A stretch of DNA of 64,000 nucleotides, taken from assembly GCA_029204225.1 (NCBI GenBank), contig CM055092.1, forward strand, positions 40,390,016 to 40,454,015. Reading direction: 5' to 3'. The position numbers and the translations under genes were made by a program. How positions within the stretch are numbered: position 1 is the stretch's first letter; the number at the start of each line of letters is the position of its first letter. The stretch comes from Diphasiastrum complanatum (lineage: Eukaryota > Streptophyta > Lycopodiopsida > Lycopodiales > Lycopodiaceae). This document shows positions 22,989 through 35,217 of this stretch, piece by piece. Below the pieces are notes generated by a model that was not told the origin of the DNA, did not search any database, and was given only the letters and a program-made list of their open reading frames with translations.

Positions 22989-23640
22989 TTAGAACAAAGC
23001 TTTACTGAGTGGCTTCGTAAAGATATCAGCTGTCATTTCCTCTGTGGGTATGATGACTATCTTCAATATCTTCTTCTCGACTAAGTCCCGAATTACATGA
23101 TACTTGATAGCTATGTGCTTTATTTTTGAATGAAATACAGGATCCTTCATAAGATAGATTGCTGAAGTGTTATCCATTAACAAGACATAAGGTTCAGAAA
23201 TAGATTCATCAAATCATTCCAACATCTGTTTGATCCTGATAAGCTCATTTGCCATCTTGGCTGTTGCTACATATTTTGCTTCACAAGAAGATTGAGCTAC
23301 TACTGTTTTCTTTTTGCTTATCTAGGGTATGACTATGCCAGATACTAGAGTACAACCTCCTGAAATACTTTTTCTATCATCCTTCATGGATGCCCAACTT
23401 GCGTTATTGTAAGATTCGATGTGAAATCCAGCTTCCTTCGAATAACATAGTCCATAGTATTGTAGTACTCTCTTTGCTAACTTCCAATGCAACGATCCTA
23501 GGTTTTGATTATTTTGGCTCAGCCTGTATACTGCAAATGCTATATCAGGTCTGGTGTTGTCTGCTAGATATAACAATGACGATAGGGTGTTTTGGCCATT
23601 TGCTTCTCTTCCTCGAGAGTCTGCGGACAATCCACCTTGT
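22989..23640 (-). pseudogene. copia RNase H region, broken
   Basis: Two minus-strand pieces: 23,322-23,630 (YLADNTRPDIAFAVYRLSQ, then SYNNASWASMKDDRKSISGG, normally D.DWA) and 22,989-23,183 (MDNTSAIYLMKDPVFHSKIK, then TADIFTKPLSKALF). They correspond to the connection/RNase H part of copia Pol. A stop lies between them. Confidence 0.85.
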
Positions 23641-24412
23641 TCAGTATTGTTCTAGGTGTCATTGGAGTATGCACACCTTTGCATTCGAGCATGTTGAAGT
23701 CTTCAATGATCTTTTGAGTGTACTTTTGTTGGTGAAGATACAACTTACCACCTTCAAAGTCTCTCACGATCTGCAAGCCTAGATAAATTTTAGCTTCTCC
23801 TAGGTCAACGATCTCAAAAATTTCAGAAATGTCTCTTTTGACAGCTGAAATTAACTTATCTCTTCTTGAGAAGATAAGTGTGTCATCAACATAGACAGCT
23901 AGAATGATTATTTCATTTTGGACATGCTTGATATAGACAATTGATTCAACAAATAGATGTTCGAAGCCTAAGGAACGTAGTGCTTTGTCCTTCTTTCTAA
24001 ACCATTGTCTTGCTGCTTGTTTCAATCCATAAATGCTTTTATTCATGTGACATACGTATTCTGGATATTCTTGATTTACAAAACCAAGTGGTTGGTCCAT
24101 GAATAAGTCTTCTTCCAATTTTGCATGCAAGAAAGCAGTCTTCTCATCTACAATATGGATTTTCAGATCATGAGCCACTGCATATGCGAATAACAAGTGA
24201 ATTGATGTATGTTTGACTATCGGTGAGAAAGTATTAGTGTAGTCAATCCCATACTTCTGTGAAAATCCTTTTGCAACTAACCTTGCTTTGTATTTGATGT
24301 TTTCTCCATCATGACCTATTTTGATCTTGTAGATCCACTTGCATTTGATTGGTTTTCTGCCATCAGGTATAGGTGCAAGTGTCCATACATTGTTCTTATA
24401 CATGGATGACAT
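23564..24412 (-). pseudogene. copia reverse transcriptase (RVT_2)
   Basis: 282 open codons covering most of the RT. Landmarks are WIYKIKIGHDGENIKYKARL, LVAKGFSQKYGIDYTNTFSP, SIYGLKQAARQW and the catalytic box LAVYVDDTLIF, then GLQIVRDFEGGKLYLHQQKY. The fingers and palm are intact here, but neighbouring domains are in other frames or contain stops. Confidence 0.92.
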
Positions 24413-24983
24413 TTTGTCCTCCGTTGCTTAAAACCCGCGATCTTTATCTAGTCCATCAACACCTTCCTCAAATGTTTGAGGTTCGTTAGAGAAACTACAA
24501 AATTAGATGGTTGTATTAAAAACATCCTGACCATACCTTTCTGGTGGTTTTCGTTGTCTGTCAGATCTTCTCACAGGTGGTTTCGAGTTCGATTCTGATT
24601 CGACCTTTTCTGCTAGAATTCGAATTGGTGATTCGAGTCTATCAAGTACTCGATCTTGACCTCCCTCTAAATCTGGTATTTCTCTTTCATCTTCTGCTTG
24701 TTTTACTTCTGTCGTTGTTGGTAGCTCATAATAGTTTTTAAGAATTTCATAGCCAACTAGATGACTATCTGCTATATATTTTGGCTCATCAAATTTAACA
24801 TCTCGAACAACTTTTATCTTGCCAGTTTCGGGTACATAGACACGATAATATGACGAATGTAACTCGAATCTTACCAGAAAATCTTGTTATGTCTTTTCAG
24901 AGTTTCTTTCTCAGCTTATCTGGTATGTGCATATACACTGCGCATCCAAATGTCTGAACATGTGCAAGATTTGGCTTCGACTT

Positions 24984-25733
24984 CTACCATATCTCATGAG
25001 GAGTTTTATCCAGTATTCGAGATTTCAGAATATGATTCTGAAGATAATTTGATGTAGCCACTGCTTCTGCCCACAATTGTTTTGGTGCCTTCGCATGAGC
25101 CATCATACACCTAGCAGCTTCCATAAGTGTACGATTTTTTCGTTCAGCTATTCCATTGTGCTGAGGTGTGTATGATGTAGTCTTTGTATGCATAATACCT
25201 TGATCAGTACAGTAAGTTTTGAATTCGTTGGAAATGTACTCACCTCCACTATTTGTGTGAATATGCTTCAGCTTATTTCATGTCTGCTTCTTAGCCCAAT
25301 TCGTATACTCAACAAATTTCTCGAAAGCTTCAAATTTTGTACGTATAAAGTATACCACAACGAACTTGCTTAAGTCATTAATAAACATAATGAAGTACTT
25401 TGCATCACCCAACGACAATACTCCGAACGGTCCACAAATATTTGAATGCACAATTTCCAGTACCTTAGTTGCTTTATAAACATCTTTACCGAAAGGTGTT
25501 CTAGTCATCTTGCCTTTAAGACAGGATTCGTAGGTAGTTCAAATATCTCTATTTTTGATTTTGACTCCTTCAATTCTCTGACTTTTGTTGGCTTGGTACA
25601 AGGCTTCCATGTTCATGTGACATAGCCTCTTGTGCCACAGTATATCTTTTAAAAATCTGAGTTTGATTGGCTTGTTCGATTTTAGTTCGAATGTTCTGGT
25701 GATACAAATTTCCTTCTCTGTTGCCTTTAGCAA
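24984..25733 (-). pseudogene. copia integrase, broken
   Basis: Minus-strand pieces give the pre-integrase zinc-binding region (LWHKRLCHMNMEALYQ), the core start EIVHSNICGP and the end of the core (HNGIAERKNRTLMEAARCMM) with the catalytic Glu. The usual first catalytic Asp in H(S/T)D.CGP reads Asn here, and the conserved FIDD reads FIND. Stops separate the pieces. Confidence 0.85.
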
Positions 25734-26834
25734 CTAGGTTATCAGAATCTTCCTTGAACAGTTTACAAGAGTTCTTATTGAAGGTTACTGACATGCCTGT
25801 ATCGACTATCTTAGCTACGGATAGAAGATCTTTGTCAAGAGTAGGGACATAGAGAACTTCCTCCAGTTTCTTTTCACCCTGATTCATGTTCAGCCATAGT
25901 ACACCAGTTCCATCAACCACGTGCTTAGAACCGTCTCCAAGTAGAATGAATCTTGAAGAGTTTGTCTTCTTGTACTCAGACAATATATGTTTCGAGAAAA
26001 CAAAATGTGAGGTGGCTCCCAAATCAAGTACTACTTCTTGAATTTTAGAATTTGTTAGATAACATAGATTAGCACTAACATAAGCTGCTGAGTCCCTTGT
26101 TGCCCTATCTTCTGCTACTTTGGAGCATTCTGCCTTATCTTTGACATAGTTTGAATCTGAACATTCGCTTCGATTCTGCTCATTTTTGTTTCTGGAATTC
26201 TGATAACAGTCTACTGCTGCATGACCCCGTTTATGACAATGAATGCATTCAATCTTTGGATTTGACCAACACTTATCTTCTGTGTGACTTGATCTTTTGC
26301 AGCTGTTGCAGATTTTCTTATCACCATAATTTTTTTGTTGTTTTTCAGATTGCTGATCATTAGTCTTAGACTCATTCTTTTTAGATGACTCCCTCTTAAA
26401 CTTAGACTTCTTAGAAGATGTATTCTTATGAGTAAATAGAGCATTTTCGAAATCACCATTGTCGTCATAGCATTCATGAGCTTCTACTTTCTCTTTAATC
26501 CGTCTATTGCCTTTTGAAGTGTCATTGTCGCATCTTTCGCCAATAAGGTTCGAGTTGTGTGGAATGATCTGGGTAGGGCTCTAAGAAAATAACTAAGCTG
26601 TTTTTCCTTTGAAATTGCATTTTTTGTACCAGAATTCTGCAAGGAAGTAAACAACTGTTTTATCTTTTGTATGGATGTGTTCATGTCTTTGTTGTCCCAC
26701 TGTAGGTAAGTTAATTGGTCTTCCAAAAATATGATATGATTACGAGATCGAGTCTCATTCTTGGTTTGCAATTCTTCCCATAAATCTTTTGCATTCAAAA
26801 TTGATGTAAGATCTAGTATTATATTGTCATGCAC
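25570..26834 (-). pseudogene. copia gag and protease, broken
   Basis: 26,484-26,834 carries a UBN2-type gag domain (ILNAKDLWEELQ). A frame change at about 26,480 leads to zinc-knuckle residues (CIHCHKRGHAAVDC). The protease follows at about 26,022 with DLGATSHF where active copia proteases have DSGA(T/S)H, so the active-site triplet is altered. GTGVLWLN and VLYVPTLDKDLLS complete the protease fold. Confidence 0.85.
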
Positions 26835-27125
26835 TGGAGACGCAATAATTGCTATAGCTTTATCATTTCTTAAACTCCGTTCTCAAACTCCTCTATTGGT
26901 GTTACCCATTGTCAAAGACCTTCGTCCTTCAATATGAGTGAAGTCTTTAATTTCCAAATCAAGTAGTTTGAACCTTCTGGATCCAAGATCATAGTGATCT
27001 TAGCCTGAATATTGCTAATCAACGACATCTTCTATTTTCTGAATAACTCCAGATAGTGGCTTGTTGATGGATGTATGAAGAATGTCGAGAGAGGTACGAA
27101 GATACCACTGTATCAACTCTGACTC

Positions 27126-27137
27126 GCTCTGATACCA
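27126..27137 (-). other. Primer-binding site, initiator tRNA-Met type
   Basis: Minus strand reads TGGTATCAGAGC one base inside the 5' LTR (27,139-28,069), the standard copia primer site. Confidence 0.9.
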
Positions 27138-27138
27138 C

Positions 27139-28069
27139 TGTAGAAAAAATGGTAACAATTCTTCCTCAGAGAACACGATGAAAGTTTAAATAAATCAAAC
27201 TAATATCAGTGTCTTCAATCAGGTTTGTTTTTTATCTATATACTAATAGAACAGTTTTGTCTTGATTGAATAAAACGTGCGAAATTAAGAGACAACTTTA
27301 GACAATTTAGACAATAAGAAACTATTGATCAGAAAATATATTTTTTTAACTCTGAATTTGAATCATCAAGACACATCTCTTGTTGTCTTATCTTGTTGTT
27401 GTGTCTCTGATTGAGTTAGTTACAACAAGTAGTGCACATGTATCTCTATTGCTACAGGATAGGTCTTTTAGCCTTTTATTCTATAACAGTAGATATCTAA
27501 TCGTTTACAACGGTTGATATTCAAATAGATGCTCTGTTTTCGAGGGCGAATAATTTCTGTTCGCGAATTATTTGCGACAGTCTATCTGTTCATCACAGCT
27601 TCATGTTTCATGAATTGTTTGTGACACTTGTCTCTTCACGACATTTTTGTCTTTCACGAATTGTTCGCGACAGATGACAATTTTGAGCTTGAAGAAGAAT
27701 CCAGAAGATTTCGTGAACTGTTCGCAACAGTTTTGCGATAGGCGAGAAGAAGAATCTAGAATATTTCACGAATATTTCTAGACAATTTTGTGACATCTGA
27801 GGTTTGAAGAAGAAACAGAATATTTTGCGCCAAGATTCTGTTCACGAATCTTTCGAGCTTCAACAAAAAAATCATGAGCTTCTACAAGAAACTGTTTTGC
27901 AAATATTTTGAGTTGTCTCAAGATAAATTTTGCGAATCCTTTGCGAATCTTTTGAGTTGGTTACAAATAAAAATGTTTCGAGTTCGTGATCATTTCTTTC
28001 TCATCCTTTGTCAAGTAAACTGTGCACTTTGTTAGTAGAATCAAGATTTGTCTAATCAGGTTTCCTACA
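27139..28069 (-). repeat. 5' LTR of the 22-28 kb copia element
   Basis: 931 bp, TGTAG...CTACA, aligning end to end with 22,001-22,937. Followed by GAGAC at 28,070-28,074. Confidence 0.93.
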
Positions 28070-29530
28070 GAGACATACTTCTCCATTTTTATTGTCTCTC
28101 CTGAAGATGAAACTGGTATATTGATATCTTTAGGCCTGATTGGTTCTTGACTATCGTCATCACATCAATTAATATCTTATTTTCCTGAATCAAGAGATCT
28201 AACCGGCCCTCAAACTGGTTTTGCACCACTTGGAGAGACTGGAGCTAATTTGAGAACTGATTTTGCTCTTACAGTCTCTTGGCCTTTTCACTCTGCAATT
28301 CTTCCAAAGCTGTCAGCAACTCTCCCTAGATTTCTTAGGAAAACTATCATAGGTTGGAAAAGTAAGAAATTCAGAAGGAAGACGATGGTAGGTAGGAAAA
28401 AAAAACTAAGAAGCTATGGAGTGAGTTGGAAGTGGAACAATTAGTTGAGTATTTACAACAGTGGTGATGGCGGAAATTATAACAGTAGAGTTAAGAGAGA
28501 CAATGACGGGTGTGGTATCAACAATGGTGGTGGTAGTGGTGGAAATGGAGGTTAGTGATGTGACTGGTGCAACTACATTTAAAACTGTCTCAACGTCCTT
28601 ATTTACAAGATTGCCTTCATTGAAGTATTCAAGAGTGTCTACGTCGATGGAGCCGTCTTGCTTCAGAGCAGAGGGGTCTTCAGCTTTCTCTTTAGCCTTT
28701 GGGCTTTCCTTGAACTCAACTATTACTTGTGCCACTTGATCTTAATCTTCTACTTTTGTTTTTTGATCAAACTCAGCTGCACTCGTTTCTTCTGCTTTGT
28801 CTTCTTGAGTGGAATCAGCTGCAATTATCTTCTCTATGCATGTAGCTGCAGGCAACTCCCTTTCTCCTCCCCTGAAACTGTTGCTTGTGGTTGGATGGCC
28901 ACCACAGAAGCAAGTGTCTACTATACACGAGAGGGTGAGGTAATAATTTGAAATGATCTCGATGGTGATTGGGATCTGGTGCTTCTAGCTGGTGATTGCA
29001 ATGGAGATTGGATCTACTGTGGGTCCATGATCTAGAGTTGAGCTGAGGAAGCAGCATGTGAGATTCTTCATTGTCGAGTATGTCTTGTTTGGAGGCTGTC
29101 TTTCTTTTCATCTTCATTATCTTCACTACTGGAGGGAACATCTTCGTATCTAGCCATTTGCTTTTTCTGCTTCTTGGGAGTCAGTTATTTTGTCTTCGCG
29201 TGTGGGGTATCTGACTCTGTAACTAATTCAAGAGCTGGTTTGTTGGTGGTCATCTTATTTCTCAACTTCTTTGCTGGTGGTGAGGTATCAGCAAGTTGAC
29301 CGGCGTGGGGTGATGAGCTGTCATGTCACTTCTTAAGTCGGTGTTCATGAAACATAGCAGTCTATTGGGAAAGTGAGGCTGAAGCTGTTGATGGTATATA
29401 GCCTCGGCTAGCAACAACATCCCTTGGAGGCAAAATAAGCTTTAAGTCGATAGAGGATTGACTTCGAGCCAAATCGAAGAAAATGTAGCCCAAGGAGATA
29501 ACTGGGGCTCTCTTCTGTAAGGCAGTAATA
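28070..29530 (-). pseudogene. N-terminal half of the decayed coiled-coil gene
   Basis: Minus-strand reading from about 29,530 gives NWVGFISRQLITALQKR, LGYIFFDLARSQSSIDLKLI, a basic/acidic linker (KKQKKQMARYEDVPSSSEDN), a Ser/Thr-rich stretch (28,735-28,406) and the start of the coiled coil (EELQSEKAK, QNQFEGRLDLLIQENKI). The coiled coil resumes at 21,995 after the copia element. Stops and frame changes show decay. The layout resembles uncharacterised plant transposon-encoded proteins. I cannot name it. Confidence 0.45.
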
Positions 29531-29889
29531 AGTTGTCTGGAGATGAACCCAACCCAATTGTGTATGTTTTGTCAGCCCTCGTAGGCTTCTCCCAGTCTGG
29601 CAAAAATCTGGAGGGGAATCCTCAGCAGATGTGCCTTTTGTGTATAAGTGTACTTAGTGATGTAAGCACACGCAGCTCCCAGTTCCTCGCACTTGATGGC
29701 CTTGAGGAGGATGCTTTTTTGTGCTACCAAGAGGAAGTATAACATGGAGGGTTGTCTAAAAAAGTTAGGTAGGAATATTCAGAGAAAAATATATGGGAAA
29801 GAGGATGGATCAAAGGAAAAAAATGGAAGAGAAAAAATAATAACCCTGAAATACATCTTAGACAAGATCTACAGTAAAGATATCCTCAT

Positions 29890-30860
29890 AGTAACAACGT
29901 AGTCGGCTACCATTGACTAATGTGTCAAGGGGTATGCCTTCTAGCGTCTCTAATTGCACAACAACGTTTGTGAAATTTTTTTTGACAACGTAAGGACCTT
30001 GGCTACAAAATTTCAACTTCCTTGGATGGACCTTGGAAGATGTGTAAAGTAAAATTTTATCGCCATCTTGAATATCCTTAGTTCGGACATGATGACGATC
30101 ATGCCAAGCCTTCTATCATCGTTTATGAACTAACTGTGCATGATAAGATATAAGTCGTGTTTCACACAGTTTCGTCAATGTAAAGAGTCGATTCTGAACT
30201 TGGTGTTGATAAGCACAATCGTCACACAAGTCAGTGGCATATGCTAAAGTGACGCATGGATAAGGAATTAAAAATTCTACTAGCATAACAGCCTCTTGGC
30301 CATATACCAACTCAAATGGTATTTTCCAACCCGTGGCTTGCTTCGGCGTTGTTTGATATGCCCAGATAGCAGAAAATAACTTCATTTCCCAGTCTGATCG
30401 ACTTGTTTCTACTATCGTGGTTAAGAATTCATGTGGATTCAGCTAATCCATTGCATCTAGGATAGTACGGGGTGCTCTTTCGGTGTATAATGAAGTAATG
30501 AGTCAGTAAACTGTTGATTACTTCATTAAAGAAGTGAGAACCTCGATCAATAACAAGGTCTATTGGACAGCCAAATCGAGTGATAATATTTTTATGGAGG
30601 AAGCGTGCTACAGATTTTGCATCAGCTTTGCGCATTGCTCTAGCCTCTATCCATTTTGTCGCATAATCAGTGAAAATCAAGATATATCGTGATTGTGTGC
30701 CACGTGCTACTGGACTAATAGGTCCAACAAAATCAATATCCCATTTGTGAAATGCTTCGCTTTCAAGTATTGGAGTAAGGAGATTGTGGTCGGCCTTTTT
30801 GATATTCTTTGCGCGTTAGCTTATATAGTAATTCGGTTGACTTCGTTGATAAGTATGAGG
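29890..30860 (-). pseudogene. Ty3/gypsy integrase fragment
   Basis: Minus strand: FTDYATKWIEARAMRKADAK, FGCPIDLVIDRGSHF and YYPRCNGLAEST form the integrase core (third motif N-G-L-A-E). TPKQATGWKIPFELVYGQEA and QLVHKR follow, then a C-terminal part recognisable by its match to 42,600-42,780. The order and wording match the gypsy element at 42.6-46.9 kb, so both belong to one lineage. Stops occur between the pieces. Confidence 0.85.
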
Positions 30861-30889
30861 AAGAAATATTTATCAATTTACAAATTAGA

Positions 30890-31358
30890 AAGGCTTTTTT
30901 CTGCCTTGAAAAAAAAATGGGATTGCTCTTACCTTTATCATCTCATTCACTTAATTTTACTCATGACTTAGATGAAGAAAATGCATCTTAGTCAAAAATC
31001 TTCTCCCAAGATATATGTGATATTAGTGATCAATCTAGGTTTGAATTTAGTTAGGCTAAAAGTTGTCAAGTCCCTATGGAACCTAGCCAAACTATTGAGT
31101 TTAAGTCCTCCCGCACTTCTTATAAGCTTTGGAGCCTCCCCTCCATCAATTTTCTTGGCCCTTTGTCTATTGATCTTTGGGTTATTCTTGCACATCTTAC
31201 TGAAAAGAAAATACAAACATGCAAACTTGCGGCTCTTCAAAAAAACTCTTCTCTTGAAACACCCATTTGTTTTGATACTATTATTCCCATGAACAAACTT
31301 GAACCCTCTTGATGTCCTTTTGAGCAGACTGAGATCAGAATTAGAGGTCACTTTGATA
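30890..31358 (+). repeat. Left arm of a large palindrome
   Basis: This 0.47-kb arm is the reverse complement of 31,503-31,970, with roughly nine in ten bases agreeing over long aligned runs. One frame reads YKLWSLPSINFLGPLSIDLW and LAALQKNSSLETP, which looks like decayed coding sequence of unknown family. Confidence 0.9.
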
Positions 31359-31377
31359 CTAGCTTAAGGGCTGGTTG

Positions 31378-31451
31378 TGGGCAAGGAGGGATTCGAACCC
31401 TTGACACCGTGGCTCGTAGCCATGTGCTTTGATCCTCTGAGCTACAGGCCT
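31378..31451 (-). tRNA. Plastid-type tRNA-Arg(ACG)-like sequence at the centre of the palindrome
   Basis: Minus strand reads a complete cloverleaf-like order: TGTAGCTCAGAGGAT (D arm), TGGCTACGAGCCA (anticodon arm with ACG), a short variable loop, GGGTTCGAATCCC (T arm) and TGCCCA. From general knowledge this matches chloroplast trnR-ACG rather than nuclear tRNA-Arg. A few bases differ from the form I recall, including the 5' end, so it is probably a nuclear copy of plastid DNA and a pseudogene. Confidence 0.75.
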
Positions 31452-31502
31452 TGTCTCCATTGGATTTTCTTTCTTCTCCTCAGCCATTCTCGGTAAAGCC
31501 AC

Positions 31503-31970
31503 TATCAAAGCGACCTCTAATTTTGGCCCCGGTCTGCTCAAAAGGACATTGAGAGGGTTCGAGTTTGTTCATGGGAATAATAGTATCAAAAGAAATGGGT
31601 GTTTCAAGAGAAGAGTTTTTTTTGAAGAGCAGCAAGTTTGTAGGTTTGTATTTCCTTTTCAGTAAGATGTGCAAGAATAACCCAAAGATCAATAGACAAA
31701 GAGACAAGAAAGTTGATGGAGGGGAGGCTCCAAAGCTTGTAAGAAGTGTGGGAGGACTTAAACTCAATAGTTTGGCTATGTACCATAGGGACTTGACAAC
31801 TTTTAGCCTAACTGAATTCAAACCTAGATTGATCACTAATATCACATATATCTTGGGAGAAGATTTTCGACTAAGATGCATTTTCTTCATCTAGGTCATT
31901 AGTAAAATCAAGTAAAGAGGTGATAAAGGTAAGAGTAATCCCATTTTCTTTTTTAAGGCAGAAAAAAACC
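31503..31970 (-). repeat. Right arm of the large palindrome
   Basis: Inverted copy of 30,890-31,358. The 144-bp spacer between the arms holds the tRNA. The right arm abuts the inverted copy of the unknown repeat. Confidence 0.9.
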
Positions 31971-31984
31971 TATCATACAATACT

Positions 31985-33420
31985 CAGAAAAAAAATACAA
32001 TAACGTAAAACTTATTTCAAGGCATCCAGCTAGTACCTGGCACCATCCCACCACACAAAACTGCAAATGTTAGTTTAGTGAGGAAGATAGATGTCAACGT
32101 TGGACGTCAGGACGTTATCCATGTGCATAACAAGTTTAACCCCTTAACAACATATTGGTGATCATTAAAAACAATTAATCCAATATAATTAATAAACATT
32201 AGTTGGTGATAGATTGAACCCTGTCGTTACCGTATCACAACATACACCATACTAATTAGTTCATGGGATATCAGTCCATATCCGTTATATCAAGCACTCA
32301 AAGTAAACTGTAAATACAACTTGCAAAATTGATAAGACAGGCTAGGTCATGTAGGTGAATATTAGGGCAAATCCATGCTATAATAATCCCAATGACTTTT
32401 GTATGGAACTGGTAAGTCATCACCCAATGTCATATTTTCTGAGCACATCCATGCTATTCAGAGATGCAAGCCATGACTCTATTTAAATAATTATAAAACC
32501 CAATAGACCTAACTTGAGATGATATGTCATATCAAGCTTCAATGAAATTCATTACCATTAGAGGTAGCAAGGACATCATGAACAATATTAGAGCAACTCC
32601 ATGCCATTCTAACGTGTATGTTGGAGCAAGATGTCAACATTCATGCACAAATCCATTTTCTTCATGAATGATCAAGCCACTGCGCTGATAAGCTTATATA
32701 CAAGACTAAAGGACTGAACCAGCTAGTAGGTTGTAGCTTCTAGGTAAAGTTTTAGCAAAAAGACCTAACCACATGGTGATGTTCAATGATTTCATTTTAA
32801 GTTAAAGACTAGAAAGAATAACAAGGAAAGAATAGTTCTTGCTTGGTTGCCCTTAAAAATTAGGTTACCACATAAACTGTTATGTATCATGGATTGAAGC
32901 AATAGGAATCATGGTAAATTTATAGCATGAAGTAGTTTAAGCTTAATCCGCATAAATCAGCTAAAAAAAGATTTGTTTCTCTGATTTGACAAAGTGTCTC
33001 CATGCTTTCTTGTGATGATGTCATGGTGTTTCTAGAAACTATGTTTCCTTAGCTACTCAAAAACAACAAAGATACCATCTTAAAGCAATGCATTAATTTA
33101 ATGTTGTATCTTACACATCTTTATTCCCTTGAATGTAAGACAAACATTGTCTTATGTCAAGAGGTTTCACATCGAAAATGTTCAACATTCATCTTTGCCT
33201 ATTATTTACCTTAAGCCATAATGCGTATGAGATGGGTAAATATATTTGTACGAAGCTTTCTAAGACATAAGCCAAAATGGCATACATGTAGTCAAGTCAC
33301 AACCAAATCTTGTAAGGAGTGTATAAAGTTCCGTATAAAAATGACACTGTAAAAAGTAGATTGAACAATCGATTTTCATCACAGCTTATAAATATGCGAT
33401 TTGATCATGGTTTGCATTCA
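31985..33420 (-). repeat. Unknown dispersed repeat, inverted copy
   Basis: Reverse-complemented, this region follows 18,950-19,740: GAATGGCATGGAGTTGCTCT, AGCATGGATGTGCTCAG, TAGCATGGATTTGCCCT, GTGATACGGTAACGAC and ATCTTCCTCACTAAACTAAC in order. It lacks the long CT tract. The match is clear up to about 32,640 and weak beyond. No coding potential is visible. Confidence 0.5.
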
Positions 33421-33479
33421 TCTATGAATCTAAAAAATAGCTGAGACAGAATGTATATCAATTGGCCATGCAAAACTGA

Positions 33480-35217
33480 GTAGTAATAAAGCGATTGTGA
33501 CTAACTGGAGTGCTGCCCATATAGCACACAGAGCAATTCATATGAACAAAATACTAGAGCAATCAGGCTCAGGCGTGTCCATTGTCGACCCACTTTCTGA
33601 CAGCAAATCAGACAAAGACGTTGCTGCTACACAACAACAAGTCCCAGGAGTGGTTCATCAGTCGAATCCTCCCAGAAGATCAAGCCGAGTGCGCACACAG
33701 TCCACAAGGTATACTCCTGAGTCTGCATGTCTCTTGATACAGGAATTGACAACAATCGAAGCTCCTATTGGCTACAATATCATTGATTGCAAATGGATCT
33801 TTAAGATCAAATACAATGCCAACAGAGCAATTGATCAAAGGAAGGCAAGACTGGTAGCACGAGGATTCACTCAGATCCCCAACGTCGACTACAGCGAGAT
33901 TTTCAGTCCAGTAGTCAAGCATTCATCGATCCGAACACTCTTGTCTTATGTTGTAGTTGTCGACCTCGAAGTACATCAACTTGATGTACAAACAACCTAT
34001 CTGAATGGAGTTATACAAGAAGATATCTACATGATCCAGCCCAAAGGATATGTTTTGGAAGTATGAGAAATCATGTCTGTAAACTCCACAAAGCACTTTA
34101 TGGCTTGAAACAGTCTGCTAGAGCTTGGTTTCAGAGAATCAACACATTCCTCATCGAATAAGGATTCCAACCAAGCATTGCTGACTGCAACATCTATTTC
34201 AAGTCAGTTTAGCAATCCTTCATTATCATCACCTTATACATGGATGATACATTGCTCTTCAGCAACAATACCAATTTGGTCACCTAAGCAGATGCTGTTT
34301 TCAGAGTTTGACATGACTGATCTGGGCGAAACTCACTTTTGTCTGGGCATTCAGATCCATAAAGACAGAGTGAGATGACTGATTTACATCACTCAACAAA
34401 GGTATCTTCACAATGTTCTTAACAGATATAATCTAATGAATTGTAAATTAGCTCACTCACCGATGGATCCAGGCCTACATTTGTCAAAGGACCAATGTCC
34501 CCAGACCAAGCAAGAAGAGGAACAGATGAGAGAGTATCCTTATCGATCGATATTTGGATCTCTCATGTACAAGACCAGATATCTCTTTTGCAGTAAGCTC
34601 ACTCAGATAATATATGGCTAATCCTGACATTACCCATTGGAAGGCTCTCATAAAAGTCATGAGGTATAATCGAGCTATCATGGACCAGTGCATCTGCTAT
34701 GGAAATGTCAGCAACGACAATCTTCATCAGCTCAGTGAATATTGTGATGCAAGCTGGGGAGGAGATGTAGACAATCGTAAGTCCACATCTGGATTTACAT
34801 TCTTCTTCAACGACGGTCCTATGTCATGGAATAGTCGTAAGCAAACCTCTATCGCACTTTCTTCTGCATAAGCGGAATACATTGTTGCTTCTCAATCTAT
34901 TAAGGAAGCGTTGAAAAATTTACTTTCAGACATTAATCTATATTAGTACAGCCCTACAATTTTATTCTGTGATAATCAGAGTGCTATTGCCTTATCGGCC
35001 AACCCTAGATTTCACTCTAGGAGTAAGCACATTGAAATCAGATATCACTACATTAGGGGCAAAGTTTTCAACAAGGAGGTGAGCTTAACGTACTGCAGAA
35101 TGCATGACATGGTTGCAGATATGTTCACGAAGACATTAAGTGTTAATGCAGACAACAAATTTTGTGCATTGCTCGGTATGAAGATCAAGACATTTCCAGA
35201 TCCAAATTAAGGGGGGT
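33480..35217 (+). pseudogene. Ty1/copia pol remnant (integrase tail, RT, RNase H)
   Basis: Plus-strand reading begins in the integrase-RT linker (QSNPPRRSSRVRTQSTRYTP), continues through RT (DCKWIFKIKYNANRAIDQRK, RLVARGFTQIPNVDYSEIFS, LYMDDTLLF in another frame) and RNase H (CDNQSAIALSANPRFHSRSK, ADMFTKTL). It ends at a polypurine run (AATTAAGGGGGGT). Gag, protease and most of the integrase are absent. Numerous stops and frameshifts are present. Confidence 0.88.

Larger units (their letters stand above)
22001..28069 (-). mobile_element. Complete Ty1/copia LTR retrotransposon (decayed), 6.07 kb
   Basis: Two LTRs (22,001-22,937 and 27,139-28,069) start TGTAG and end CTACA. Between them, on the minus strand, lie gag, protease, integrase, reverse transcriptase and RNase H in the copia order. 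A primer-binding site, a polypurine tract and a perfect 5-bp duplication (GAGAC) complete the structure. The LTRs have many substitutions and small indels relative to each other, so insertion is not recent. Stops and frameshifts in every domain make it non-autonomous. It interrupts the coiled-coil pseudogene. Confidence 0.95.
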
